Of a DNA stretch of 64,000 bases, positions 49,911-59,029 are shown piece after piece. Under the pieces are notes generated by a model that was not told where the DNA came from, ran no database searches, and saw nothing but the letters and a program-made list of their open reading frames with translations. Location of the stretch: contig CAVPZU010000001.1 in NCBI GenBank assembly GCA_963710355.1, positions 682,001 to 746,000 of the forward strand, given 5' to 3'. This stretch comes from Fen-1359 sp963710355. Its GTDB lineage: Bacteria > Planctomycetota > Phycisphaerae > Sedimentisphaerales > Anaerobacaceae. Numbering within the stretch: the stretch's first letter is position 1; each line of letters begins with the position of its first letter. The translations under genes and the position numbers were made by a program.

Positions 49911-52406
49911 TCAGACAGTTTTTGCCGAAAGACCAACCTGTTTTATATCAAATATTCTGTATGCGGCAAGTTTTATTCGGTCATTGACTAAAAACCACGC
50001 AAAAGCATAGCCCCAAACCAACGCGGCCCACTTCCATCCAACTGGTGTCATAAAAAGTCCATACACTGAAATAAGCGTGGCAATCACTTGAGTACCTATG
50101 ACAGCAAAAAGCAGAATATTAGAAGGCCGATGTGACCAGAAAGCCCTACGGGTACGTGTAAGGAAAATAGTTAGATGGCCAGCCACAGACAGTTTCAGGT
50201 ACATCAGCGACCGGATGAAGTCACGGTCAAGATGAAATACGCGTTCCCCAAGATAAAACAGCCCGAATGATGCGACAACACCTGCCACCCCTAAGACCGT
50301 TGCTATTCCCAGCACCATGCGCATGTTCCAAGCCTCTGGCTTGTTCAAGTAGTGAACCTTGTCATACGCAATGGACAGGATCGCGCCATCGTTGAGCAAG
50401 GCCAAGAGCACAATCATTACCGCCGTGACCGGGTAGAAGTTGAATATCAGGATGGAAAGTGTCATAAACAGCAGTACACGGATCGTCTCGGCGATGCGGT
50501 ATATCGCGTAACTGTTCATTCGCTGGAAGATTTTGCGGCTTTCCTTGATCGCGTCGATGATTACCGACAGGCCGGGCATCAGCAGCACAATGGAAGCCGC
50601 CGCGCGCGCTGCGTCCGTCGCACCCGAAACAGCAATGCCGCAGTCGGCCTTCTTCAGCGCGGGGGCGTCGTTTACCCCGTCGCCAGTCATGCCGACGATG
50701 TGGCTGCGCTGCTGCAGGACATCTACAATGTGGAACTTATGTTCTGGGAATACCTGGGCGAAACCGTCGGCCTTCTCGATGGACTCGGCCAGCTGCGCCG
50801 TCTCGTGATGCTTCGTATCGCCGAAGCCGCTGGCATCGAGAATATTTGTGCCCAGCCCCAATTTCCCGGCAGTTTCCCGAGCGATGGCCATTTGATCTCC
50901 CGTAACCATCTTGACGTTCACGCCCATCTGCCGAGCGCTTGCGATAGTTGCTTTGGAATCTTCCCGAGGCGGATCGAATAGGGGCAACACACCAAGAAAC
51001 TGCCATTGGCCTTCTCCCTCAGCCCGCGCCACGCCCAATGAACGGAACCCGCGCACCGCAAATTCGTTGACGGCTTTCTCGATGGCGGGTTTGACCTGCC
51101 TGGCATTGGCCGACAATTCCAAAATCACCTGCGGCGCACCCTTGGTCACCTTGAACTCCTTTCCGTCCGCACCCTTGACGGTGGCTTCGGTGCGTTTATG
51201 CACGGGATCGAATGGCTGGAAATGGACCACCTGATAACCCTTCAGAGCCTGATCATTTTTCAGACCGCCCAGCACGGCCAGGTCAATTGTATCCTTATTG
51301 TCCTCGCGCGACGCCAGTGCGGCGCTAAGGACAACTTGCTCGGCTGGGATACTGTTCACGCTGAACGGATCACCCAGCGTCAGCTTGTTCTGGGTCAGGG
51401 TGCCGGTCTTGTCCGCGCACAGCACGTCCACTCCCGCCAATTCCTCGATGGCCGCCAACCGGGTCACAATCGCCTCTTTCTTGGCCAGCAGGCGCACACC
51501 GACTGCCATTGTCACCGACAGCACCGTAGGCATCGCTACGGGAATCGCTGCCACCGTCAACACTAACGCGAACTGGAGCGTGGTGAGCATCCGGTCGCCG
51601 CGGAAGAGCGCGACGGTAATAATCATCGCCACCAGACCCACCGCGAGGATGATCAGGTAATCGCCAATCTTCAGTACGGCACGCTGGAAATGGCTGACAG
51701 TATGCGCCTCCTGCACCAGTTGCGCCGTCTTGCCGAAGTAGGTGTTTGCACCCGTGGCATAGACCAGTGCGCCGATTTCACCCTCACGAATGATCGAACC
51801 GGAAAACACCGCCTCGCCAGATTTACGCGTGACGGGCAAAGATTCACCTGTCAACGCGGACTGATCCACCTCCACCGGGTCACCCTTTAACAATCGCGCA
51901 TCCGCCGGCACAATGTCGCCCAGGCGTATGCGGATGACATCGCCCGGCACCAACTCACTCGCCGCCGGGGTGATCCACTTACCATCACGTTTCACCCGAG
52001 CCTTAATCGCCAGCTTTGTCTTCAGGGCAGCGATAGCGTTGCCCGCCTGGTGTTCTTCCCAGAATCCGACCATGGCGTTTGCCAGAAGCAGAAGCAAGAT
52101 GATGGCAAAGTCCGGCCAATGCCGGGCCACCGCCGAAAGGATCACGGCCGCTTCGATCATCCACGGGATAGGACCCCAAAAATAGGTAAGGAATTTCAGG
52201 AACGGATTGGTTTTCTTTTCTTCAATCTCGTTAGGTCCATATTGGGTCAGCCGTTTCTGCGCCTCGGCTTGACTGAGGCCGTCCGGCGACGACCCCAATT
52301 TTTTCTCCACTTCCGGCAGGGGCAGGGATTTCAAATCGTCTTTTACATTGGGCTTCGATCCCGGCTTCGATTCGGGAGCCCTGGGCTGGTCGGTGTTTGG
52401 TTTCAT
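49911..52406 (-). CDS. Plasma-membrane-type proton-translocating P-type ATPase (type IIIA)
   Basis: The 831-residue pump has SLPLPEVEKKLGSSPDGLSQ with GPNEIEEKK at the N-terminus and the PADARLLKG and VDQSALTGESLPV actuator motifs. The phosphorylation site is DKTGTLTQNKL near residue 332, followed by TGDGVNDAPALKKADCGIAV and about ten helices. The pattern is that of PMA-type H+-ATPases, which export protons at the cost of ATP. Beside acetate-forming genes it may offset acid load. Its C-terminus lacks a long regulatory tail. Confidence 0.9.
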   Translation of the reverse strand: MKPNTDQPRAPESKPGSKPNVKDDLKSLPLPEVEKKLGSSPDGLSQAEAQKRLTQYGPNEIEEKKTNPFLKFLTYFWGPIPWMIEAAVILSAVARHWPDFAIILLLLLANAMVGFWEEHQAGNAIAALKTKLAIKARVKRDGKWITPAASELVPGDVIRIRLGDIVPADARLLKGDPVEVDQSALTGESLPVTRKSGEAVFSGSIIREGEIGALVYATGANTYFGKTAQLVQEAHTVSHFQRAVLKIGDYLIILAVGLVAMIITVALFRGDRMLTTLQFALVLTVAAIPVAMPTVLSVTMAVGVRLLAKKEAIVTRLAAIEELAGVDVLCADKTGTLTQNKLTLGDPFSVNSIPAEQVVLSAALASREDNKDTIDLAVLGGLKNDQALKGYQVVHFQPFDPVHKRTEATVKGADGKEFKVTKGAPQVILELSANARQVKPAIEKAVNEFAVRGFRSLGVARAEGEGQWQFLGVLPLFDPPREDSKATIASARQMGVNVKMVTGDQMAIARETAGKLGLGTNILDASGFGDTKHHETAQLAESIEKADGFAQVFPEHKFHIVDVLQQRSHIVGMTGDGVNDAPALKKADCGIAVSGATDAARAAASIVLLMPGLSVIIDAIKESRKIFQRMNSYAIYRIAETIRVLLFMTLSILIFNFYPVTAVMIVLLALLNDGAILSIAYDKVHYLNKPEAWNMRMVLGIATVLGVAGVVASFGLFYLGERVFHLDRDFIRSLMYLKLSVAGHLTIFLTRTRRAFWSHRPSNILLFAVIGTQVIATLISVYGLFMTPVGWKWAALVWGYAFAWFLVNDRIKLAAYRIFDIKQVGLSAKTV

Positions 52407-52450
52407 AATGTGTATCCTTTCACGGTTTTGAATTTTCGAAATTAGGAGCG

Positions 52451-53158
52451 TTACACCTTTGCTTCCGGCGGGTCGGCAACTCCTCCCGGCGGTAAGAAAT
52501 CCGGCACATCAAGGCGTGCCACGCCAATCCGGTCGTCGGCCATCCCATAATAGACGTCGAAGCGGTCCGGTGAGCCAAGATCGTCGCGCCGGTCGATGCC
52601 GGTGGGGAACACGACATTGGCGATGATCCCACGGCGTTCTTGCGGCAGCACCGGCGTCAACACCGGCTTCGCCGAACGATAGCGGATCAAGCGAGGATGC
52701 TCCTTCGAGAGCACCATCACCCCGGCCGAGTAGCACAGCTTATGTCCATCGTTGCTCGGCTCCGACATTTTGCTCACACCGTGGTAAATGATCAGCCAGC
52801 CGTGCCGGGTTAGTATGGGCGGAGTGCCGCCACCGATTTTGAGCCGCTCCCAGGGCGATACCGGAGTCGCGAGCCGATGATGCGAGTTAAACAGGCCGAG
52901 GTGACCCGGTTCGAGGCCCTCCAAGGCCATCGGGCAGTAGGAAATCCAGATGCTTTCATGATCGAGGTCCACCACCCGGGACACGGGGTGGCAGGCGGTT
53001 TCCTCGGGACGAGTGCCGGGGAAAAGAGGGCGATGGAGTATAGCCAGTCTGCATTTTCCCGGCGTGATTGGGAACGGCGATAGGGAAGACGCTGGCATCC
53101 TTGTTGTCCACGTGGACGAAATCGATGCCGTGATATGGAGCAAAGGTCGCGAGCCCAA
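52451..53158 (-). CDS. GH130 mannoside phosphorylase/hydrolase, C-terminal piece
   Basis: In this frame the sequence from about 53055 reads CRLAILHRPLFPGT, SIWISYCPMALEGLEPGHLG, RLKIGGGTPPILTRHGWLII, then YHGV, and ends with IANVVFPTGIDRRDD and VYYGMADDRIGVARLDVPDF. This is the C-terminal half of a GH130 five-bladed propeller. It continues the 53561 start after one T is removed from the run at 53054-53057. The part above 53057 in this frame is nonsense. Confidence 0.78.
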   Translation of the reverse strand: MGSRPLLHITASISSTWTTRMPASSLSPFPITPGKCRLAILHRPLFPGTRPEETACHPVSRVVDLDHESIWISYCPMALEGLEPGHLGLFNSHHRLATPVSPWERLKIGGGTPPILTRHGWLIIYHGVSKMSEPSNDGHKLCYSAGVMVLSKEHPRLIRYRSAKPVLTPVLPQERRGIIANVVFPTGIDRRDDLGSPDRFDVYYGMADDRIGVARLDVPDFLPPGGVADPPEAKV

Positions 53159-53561
53159 GTCGCTTCCAGCGGAACAAATCCTCCGATACGGCCAAGGCGA
53201 TCCGTGGGCCTTGGGGCGAAAGTGCCGTGTAAGTCATCACGTAGCGCTGGAACCGTTCCACAAACGTGATACGAGGATCCTCGCAGCCACCACCGCCGTC
53301 GGGCCGCCGCTCATAATCGGCTTCCGGCTCCAGTGCGATGCCGAGCCGCTCGACGCCTGCCGGATCGCTGGCTTCATTGAACCGTACTCGTACAATGCCG
53401 ATGCGTGAATAATTGCCCCGCGCGACGAGCCGTGGAAACAGGTAAAGCTTACCATCAGGGCCACGAACGGCAGCCGGATTCAGGACACCTTCGATCTCCT
53501 GGGGATTACCCGGCTGCGGCTTCATCACCAGCCCCAGGCGCCGCAACATAAATCCACTCAT
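52956..53561 (-). CDS. GH130 mannoside phosphorylase/hydrolase, N-terminal piece
   Basis: It starts MSGFMLRRLGLVMKPQPGNP, then EGVLNPAAVRGPDGKLYLFP, the GH130 opening, and has the catalytic-site motif GGGGCEDPRIT, APYHGIDFVHVDNKDASVFP. Family GH130 acts on beta-mannosides, often by phosphorolysis giving mannose-1-phosphate. With a PMM-like HAD protein and a manA stub next to it, a mannoside route into sugar phosphates is likely. The frame is lost at 53054-53057 by an apparent extra T. Confidence 0.8.
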   Translation of the reverse strand: MSGFMLRRLGLVMKPQPGNPQEIEGVLNPAAVRGPDGKLYLFPRLVARGNYSRIGIVRVRFNEASDPAGVERLGIALEPEADYERRPDGGGGCEDPRITFVERFQRYVMTYTALSPQGPRIALAVSEDLFRWKRLGLATFAPYHGIDFVHVDNKDASVFPIAVPNHAGKMQTGYTPSPSFPRHSSRGNRLPPRVPGGGPRS

Positions 53562-53578
53562 AAAATCCTTTCACAAGG

Positions 53579-54337
53579 TCACGCTTGCTGATAGCGATCT
53601 AAACAAGCGATGATTGCTTCGGTAACCCGTTTCGTCTCATTGGGACCTCGAACTGGGATAGAAACAACACCTGCTTCTTCAGCCGGATAGTCGTTTCCAC
53701 CAGGGAACAAGGCATCCCCGATAAAAATCATCTCCTGAATTGCAATGCCAAGGGTGTCCCGGAGTTTTCTAATCCCGTAGGCTTTGTCGATGCCGGGCTT
53801 GGTGACGTCAACGGATGTTGTGCCACCCAGTCGCACGGAAAACTCGGGGATAAGCTTATCAAGGATTGCTTTTATTTTCTTCCGCTTGGTGAAGTCAGGG
53901 TCCCATTTTTTCTTTTCTTCGATGGGAGCTTGCTGCCCTAATGCGGAAAATGTTATCTGGCTTCCCCGATCTTCAATTATCTCTCCCCAGACCTTTTCGA
54001 CCTTGAAGTCCGCTACTCTGAGCGCCTTCTTTAGAGAACTGACGATTTTCTCCTTTTCATCCGCCGTGAAATCTTCTGAATAGATCTTTTTCCAATCCCC
54101 TGCGTACTGGTAGAACTTTGTTCCACATGTAGGAAGGAGAGACAGATTCTTCAGGCGTTCGTCATAGGGAAGATTGGAGAGCACTTGTTTCTCAAACTGC
54201 GGCCAATCGCCTCCGGAAATCACGGCCACTTTGACGATGCCGAGAAGGTCATGCAGCAGCGCCGCCATTTCGGTATCAAGAGACGATTTACTTTCGGCAA
54301 GTGTACCGTCCAGATCATAAACAATTAGCTTTTTCAT
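53579..54337 (-). CDS. HAD-IIB family phosphatase/phosphomannomutase-like protein
   Basis: The 252-residue protein has HAD motif 1 YDLDGTLAES, motif 2 VAVISGGDWPQFE, the cap region, the substrate-like GGTTSVDVTKPGIDKAYGIR and motif 4 FIGDALFPGGNDYPA. The DVTKPGIDKA segment and size match HAD-IIB proteins of the eukaryotic-type phosphomannomutase/sucrose-phosphatase branch. Beside GH130 and a manA stub, a mannose-phosphate substrate is plausible. An AGGTGGAAGGA site precedes the ATG. Confidence 0.8.
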   Translation of the reverse strand: MKKLIVYDLDGTLAESKSSLDTEMAALLHDLLGIVKVAVISGGDWPQFEKQVLSNLPYDERLKNLSLLPTCGTKFYQYAGDWKKIYSEDFTADEKEKIVSSLKKALRVADFKVEKVWGEIIEDRGSQITFSALGQQAPIEEKKKWDPDFTKRKKIKAILDKLIPEFSVRLGGTTSVDVTKPGIDKAYGIRKLRDTLGIAIQEMIFIGDALFPGGNDYPAEEAGVVSIPVRGPNETKRVTEAIIACLDRYQQA

Positions 54338-54494
54338 TATCCTTCCACCTCTGAATTTGTGCGATCTCGCTTAGAGTTTTCGCCCCTTTGGCCAAACGCC
54401 GGCCGCCCCAGAGCCGATACTGATGGATCGGTTCGAATCGCAGGGGATACAGAAGCATTTGACTCATGGTATGTCTCTTTGTTGCCATGCTCAT
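54315..54494 (-). pseudogene. manA: manA (mannose-6-phosphate isomerase) stub
   Basis: The frame opens with an ATG overlapping the preceding stop (ATGA) and encodes MLLYPLRFEPIHQYRLWGGR then RLA. This is the exact start of class I ManA proteins (YPLRF.PI...R.WGG..L). After that only 24 unrelated residues remain before a stop; the metal site and catalytic domain are gone. The coupling to both neighbours survives. Confidence 0.7.
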
Positions 54495-54721
54495 GTCCTT
54501 TCCATCGCGGCATTGTATTCGCCACGGTGCGCAGCCCGGTTGCACATGGCTCGATGGTACAGAGCTTGCTGTGCCGCCAACACGTGGGTCTCCTTGGTCC
54601 GGAGAATCCCCAACTTGGCAAATCGTTTGTTGCAGGTTGGATTACTTTCATCCATCGCCACCAGGTCCTTATCGCCGGCGACCAGCGCCCTCGCGGTGTC
54701 TATAAGCTCTTGCGCATTCAT
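54491..54721 (-). pseudogene. Class I fructose-bisphosphate aldolase stub with in-frame core deletion
   Basis: Seventy-six residues: the first 42 (MNAQELIDTARALVAGDKDL, VAMDESNPTCNKRFAKLGI) are the N-terminus of class I aldolase. They are joined in frame to AAQQALYHRAMCNRAAHRGE then YNAAMER, the C-terminal helix. About 260 residues with the Schiff-base Lys are missing. Start (ATGA with phosphoketolase) and stop (ATGA with manA stub) overlaps are intact. Confidence 0.8.
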
Positions 54722-57087
54722 TCGGGGTCGCTCCACTTCCAGTTCCGGATTTCCGGCATGTCTTGGCCGTGCTTGTTGATGTACTGCTTGTGCTCGATGA
54801 GCTTGTCCTGCACCATCTGCTTCAGGTAGGCCCCCTTAGCACCCAACTGCGGTAGCCGATCAACCACGTCTTGTACGAGGTGGAACCGGTCCAGCTCGTT
54901 CTGTACCCTTATGTCAAAGGCCGTCGTGATGGTGCCCTCTTCCTTGTAGCCTCGGACGTGCAGGTTGTGGTTGGTCCGGCGGTAGGTCAGCCTGTGGACC
55001 AGCCAGGGGTATCCATGAAAGCCAAAGATGATGTGCTTGTCTTTCGTGAAAAGCGAGTCGTAATCCTTGTCGCTCAGCCCGTGCGGGTGCTCCGTGCTGG
55101 GCTCCAGCTTCATGAGATCGACGACGTTGACCACCCGGATTTTCAGATCGGGCAGATGTTTGCGAAGGATGGAAACGGCAGCCAAGATCTCCAGCGTGGG
55201 CGTGTCTCCGCAACAGGCCATTACCACGTCCGGCTCGGCGTCTTGGTCGTTGCTGGCCCATTGCCAGATGCCAATGCCCTCGGTGCAGTGCTTGACGGCG
55301 GCGTCCATGGTCAGCCATTGAGGCAGTGCGTGTTTTCCCGCAACCACCACGTTCACATAGTGCCGGCTGCGCAGGCAGTGATCAAAAACCGACAACAGGC
55401 AGTTGGCATCGGGCGGAAGGTAAACGCGCACGATATCGGCCTTCTTGTTCACCACATGGTCGAGGAAGCCGGGATCCTGGTGCGTGAAGCCGTTGTGATC
55501 CTGCTGCCAGACGTGGGAGGCGAGCAAATAGTTCAGCGAGGCGATCTTCCGCCGCCACGGCAGTTGCGATGTGACCTTCAGCCACTTGGCGTGCTGGTTG
55601 AACATCGAATCAATGATGTGAATGAATGCCTCGTAGCAGTTAAACAACCCGTGCCGTCCTGTGAGCAGATAACCCTCCAGCCAACCTTCGCACTGGTGCT
55701 CGCTGAGCATCGAGTCCAGCACGCGTCCGGCGGGCGCGAGAAATTCATCATTCTTTACTGCCCGGGCGTCCCACTGACGATTGGTAACTTCAAAGACCGC
55801 GCCCAAAAGATTCGAGAGTGTCTCGTCGGGACCGAATATCCGGAAATTTCGCTGATCCTGATTTAGATTAGCCACATCACGCAGGAAGCTGCCCAGAACG
55901 AGTGTATCCTGGGCGTCAACGGCGCCGGGCGAAGGCACCTTCACCGCGTGGATGTGGAAGTCCGGCATTCGCAGGTCGCGCAGCAGAATGCCGCCGTTGG
56001 TGTGAGGATTGGCGCTCATCCGCCGGTCGCCCTTAGGCGCCAGTTCGGCCAATTCCGGAATGAGTCGGCCATCCTCATCGAAGAGTTCCTTTGCCTTGTA
56101 GCTTTTCATCCAGCTTTCGAGCTGCTTGACATGGTCGGGGTGCTCAGAATCCACCAGGAGCGGCACTTGGTGCGCTCGGAAGGTGCCCTCAACTTGCAGA
56201 CCATCGACGACTTTCGGTCCCGTCCAGCCCTTGGGTGACCTCAGGACGATCATTGGCCAGCGAGGCCGAGTGGTGTCGTTCTTGTTCCGTGCATTGCTTT
56301 GGATTTGCCGAATGCCCTCGATGGCTTTTTCCAAAGTACTGGCCATGAGTTGATGCATCTCTTCCGGGTCATCGCCTTCCACAAAATAGGGTGTCCAGCC
56401 GCAGCCTCGCAGAAATTGCTCCAGTTCCTCATGCTCAATGCGGGCCAGCACGGTCGGGTTGGAAATCTTGTAGCCATTGAGGTGCAGGATCGGCAACACG
56501 GCTCCGTCGGTAATTGGGTTGAGAAACTTGTTGGACTGCCATGCGGTCGCCAACGGACCGGTTTCCGCTTCGCCGTCGCCGACGACGCAGGCGACGATCA
56601 GATCGGGATTGTCAAAGGCGGCTCCGAAGGCATGGCTGAGCGAGTACCCCAACTCGCCACCTTCGTGAATCGACCCCGGCGTCTCCGGCGAAACATGGCT
56701 GGAAATCCCGCCGGGAAACGAGAACTGCTTGAACAGCTTCTTGAGCCCGGCCTCATCCTGACTGATGTTCGGATAGACCTCACTGTAGGTGCCCTCAAGG
56801 TAAGTATTGGCCACCAGCGCCGGGCCGCCATGACCGGGACCGGCAATGTAGAACATATCCAAGTCATACTTCTTGATGACCCGGTTCAAATGCACATAGA
56901 TGAAGTTCTGGCCCGGCGTCGTGCCCCAGTGTCCGACCACCAGCGGCTTCACGTGCGACAGTTTCAGCGGCTGCTTCAGCAGCGGATTGTCGTAAAGATA
57001 AATCTGGCCGACCGACAGATAGTTGGCGGTGCGCCAGTAGGCATCCATCTTGCCGAGCAGTTCCGGGGAAAGGGTTTTTGTCTTCAT
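54718..57087 (-). CDS. xfp: Phosphoketolase (xylulose-5-P / fructose-6-P)
   Basis: The 789-residue ThDP enzyme has YLSVGQIYLYDNPLL, VGHWGTTPGQNFIYVHLNR, AGPGHGGPALVANTYLEGTY, ISSHVSPETPGSIHEGGELG, VVGDGEAETGPLATAWQSNK, and the C-terminal RRTNHNLHVRGYKEEGTITT. All match bacterial phosphoketolases. It splits xylulose-5-P or fructose-6-P into acetyl-phosphate plus glyceraldehyde-3-P or erythrose-4-P. Acetate kinase is encoded just upstream in the transcript and uses the acetyl-phosphate to make ATP. Confidence 0.95.
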   Translation of the reverse strand: MKTKTLSPELLGKMDAYWRTANYLSVGQIYLYDNPLLKQPLKLSHVKPLVVGHWGTTPGQNFIYVHLNRVIKKYDLDMFYIAGPGHGGPALVANTYLEGTYSEVYPNISQDEAGLKKLFKQFSFPGGISSHVSPETPGSIHEGGELGYSLSHAFGAAFDNPDLIVACVVGDGEAETGPLATAWQSNKFLNPITDGAVLPILHLNGYKISNPTVLARIEHEELEQFLRGCGWTPYFVEGDDPEEMHQLMASTLEKAIEGIRQIQSNARNKNDTTRPRWPMIVLRSPKGWTGPKVVDGLQVEGTFRAHQVPLLVDSEHPDHVKQLESWMKSYKAKELFDEDGRLIPELAELAPKGDRRMSANPHTNGGILLRDLRMPDFHIHAVKVPSPGAVDAQDTLVLGSFLRDVANLNQDQRNFRIFGPDETLSNLLGAVFEVTNRQWDARAVKNDEFLAPAGRVLDSMLSEHQCEGWLEGYLLTGRHGLFNCYEAFIHIIDSMFNQHAKWLKVTSQLPWRRKIASLNYLLASHVWQQDHNGFTHQDPGFLDHVVNKKADIVRVYLPPDANCLLSVFDHCLRSRHYVNVVVAGKHALPQWLTMDAAVKHCTEGIGIWQWASNDQDAEPDVVMACCGDTPTLEILAAVSILRKHLPDLKIRVVNVVDLMKLEPSTEHPHGLSDKDYDSLFTKDKHIIFGFHGYPWLVHRLTYRRTNHNLHVRGYKEEGTITTAFDIRVQNELDRFHLVQDVVDRLPQLGAKGAYLKQMVQDKLIEHKQYINKHGQDMPEIRNWKWSDPE

Positions 57088-57105
57088 GGTTCAATTCTCC
57101 TTTTT

Positions 57106-58314
57106 TCAGCCAAGACCGAGAACGCGGCAAACCGTTTTGGCTATCATGTGTTCTTCGTCCGTGCGAATGACGCGGACCGCAACCCGGCTGGCCGCCGCGG
57201 AAATCACGCCCTCATTCGCCGCGTTTCGCTTTTCTTCGAGTACGATACCAAGAAATCCCAACCCGTCGCAAACCCTGGCACGAACTTCTGGCGAGTTCTC
57301 CCCGATACCGCCGGCGAATACCAGTGTATCCAGTCCGCCGAGCACTGCGGCGAATGCCCCTATCCATTTGCGAGTATAATAACAAAACAGTTCAACCGCC
57401 TCAGCTGCCCTGACATCGCTCGTCTGACGCTCTATCAAATCGCGCATGTCGGAACTGGTTTCAGAAATTCCGAGCAGACCAGATTCATGATTGATGAGAT
57501 TATTAAACTGTTTGGGTGTCAGATTCTCCGCCCGCATCAGGTACCATGCCACGCCTGGATCTAAATCGCCCGGCCGAGTGCTCATCAGTAATCCGGAGGT
57601 CGGCGTGAATCCCATACTGGTGTCAATACTTTTGCCACCATGGACAGCAGTCAAGCTTGCGCCATTACCCAGATGAGCCAGTATCACCCGCCCTTGGGCT
57701 GCCTTCGCACCGGCGACACGAGCGAGTTCTTCTATTAGATAGGCATACGATAATCCGTGGAATCCATATCGTTGGATCCCGATCGCGTCGAAACGGCGAG
57801 GGATAGGCAAGAGCCGGGCCACACGCGGCATGGTACGGTGAAACGCCGTATCAAAGCAAGCTACTTGAGGCAGTTTAGGATAACGTTGCCGTAACGCCTC
57901 GATCAGTTCAACCTCAGCAGGCAGATGATCCGTATCGTACGGGCTGATGCGGTGTAGTTCATTCAGCAATTCCTGTGTGATGCGTTCGGGTTCCGTGTGT
58001 TTCATGCCGAAAACCACTCGATGTCCGACGCCACTGATCAAAGAAAAATCAATCTGTTCTTCGAGCCAATCTATCAGGAAATTTGATGCCGACCTGGTAT
58101 CAGAGGATTCAAGAATGAGACTACCTTTCTGGTTTCCTGTTGAGTCGCTGAAAGTTAAATTCGTACCTGGCAAACCGATACGGTCAACGCTTCCATGAAA
58201 ACTTTGTTCCAGCGGCTCGCCTGTCTGATACAATGCGAACTTGATGCTCGATGAGCCGCCATTGATTGTCAGCACGCTAGCGTGAGTCGGTTTTGCGGAT
58301 GACTGGTTTGTCAT
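57106..58314 (-). CDS. ackA: Acetate kinase
   Basis: From the ATG at 58314 (GGAGG 7 nt before; overlaps the HAD stop as ATGA) the 402-residue protein has VLTINGGSSSIKFALYQTGE, GHRVVFGMKHTEPERITQ, FDTAFHRTMPRVARLLPIP, YGFHGLSYAYLIEELARVAG, LAHLGNGASLTAVHGGKSID, SMGFTPTSGLLMSTRPGDLD, and VFAGGIGENSPEVRARVCDG. These are the ASKHA acetate-kinase signatures. It converts acetyl-phosphate and ADP to acetate and ATP. It sits directly before phosphoketolase, a common functional pair. Confidence 0.95.
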   Translation of the reverse strand: MTNQSSAKPTHASVLTINGGSSSIKFALYQTGEPLEQSFHGSVDRIGLPGTNLTFSDSTGNQKGSLILESSDTRSASNFLIDWLEEQIDFSLISGVGHRVVFGMKHTEPERITQELLNELHRISPYDTDHLPAEVELIEALRQRYPKLPQVACFDTAFHRTMPRVARLLPIPRRFDAIGIQRYGFHGLSYAYLIEELARVAGAKAAQGRVILAHLGNGASLTAVHGGKSIDTSMGFTPTSGLLMSTRPGDLDPGVAWYLMRAENLTPKQFNNLINHESGLLGISETSSDMRDLIERQTSDVRAAEAVELFCYYTRKWIGAFAAVLGGLDTLVFAGGIGENSPEVRARVCDGLGFLGIVLEEKRNAANEGVISAAASRVAVRVIRTDEEHMIAKTVCRVLGLG

Positions 58315-58937
58315 TTTGCAACCTCCAATCCAAACGAAGCCAGTTTCGCACACGTGGACTTGTAATCCGTGTGACAAATACCTCGAATTCCCAAGCCTTC
58401 CGCGACTTGGACAAACATCAGGAGGTTTTCGATATAGACCACCTGATTGGCCGGAACCTGCGCGATATCGAGCGCAACCCGAAAGATGTCCACGTCAGGC
58501 TTTCGCAAGTGGACGAAGCAGGAGGAAATGAAAAAATCCACGAACCCATCAAGCTTGAACTTTCGAATCCGATACGCATTCAGTTCGCGCCCTTCGTTGC
58601 TGACCACGACAATCTTCAATCTGTACCGTTCCTTGAGGCTGCAGACAAGCTCGATCATCTGAGGGAAAGGCTTCGACTGGGCGAACATGAATTTGCGAAA
58701 CTGAGCCCGAGTGAACGGTCGCTTTTGGTAGAAGACCACCCGACCTAAATATTCTTCCAGCGTGAGCTTTCCCTCCTCGTAGGTGTCTAAGGCCTGGTTA
58801 TGCCGGTTTTCCATCTCATCAAAGTCCAGATTGAACTTCTTTGCTGCCAGTTTGCGGGACTCGTGACCCCATCCGTCGGTGAGCAAAACGCCGCCGATAT
58901 CCAGGAATAATGCCGTAATTGAACTGCTCTTTTTCAT
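58311..58937 (-). CDS. HAD-superfamily hydrolase (YihX/glucose-1-phosphatase-like)
   Basis: The 208-residue protein has motif 1 LFLDIGGVLLTDGWG, cap helices, motif 2 IVVVSNEGRE, Lys in HLRKPDVDIFRVAL and motif 4 VVYIENLLMFVQVAEGLGIR. The second Asp of motif 1 is Gly (DIGG), as in the YihX-type branch, and the motif 4 acid is Glu only. Likely a sugar-phosphate phosphatase. GGAGG precedes the ATG; it is coupled to ackA. Confidence 0.82.
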   Translation of the reverse strand: MKKSSSITALFLDIGGVLLTDGWGHESRKLAAKKFNLDFDEMENRHNQALDTYEEGKLTLEEYLGRVVFYQKRPFTRAQFRKFMFAQSKPFPQMIELVCSLKERYRLKIVVVSNEGRELNAYRIRKFKLDGFVDFFISSCFVHLRKPDVDIFRVALDIAQVPANQVVYIENLLMFVQVAEGLGIRGICHTDYKSTCAKLASFGLEVAK

Positions 58938-59029
58938 TCAGCCTCCTTCAGCACAATCGTGCCACCTGAAGTGGTGTTCAATATGTGGTGTTTGTGGCAT
59001 TGGTTCTCCTTTGGTGAAACCGCCTCTCC

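Noticed and set aside
54871..55866. Long open frame on the plus strand opposite phosphoketolase
   Set aside because: Same reason: a shadow of the coding bias of xfp.
56299..57564. Long open frame on the plus strand opposite phosphoketolase and acetate kinase
   Set aside because: It is antisense to two well-conserved enzymes, has no ribosome binding site or family match, and long antisense frames are expected in G+C-rich genes.
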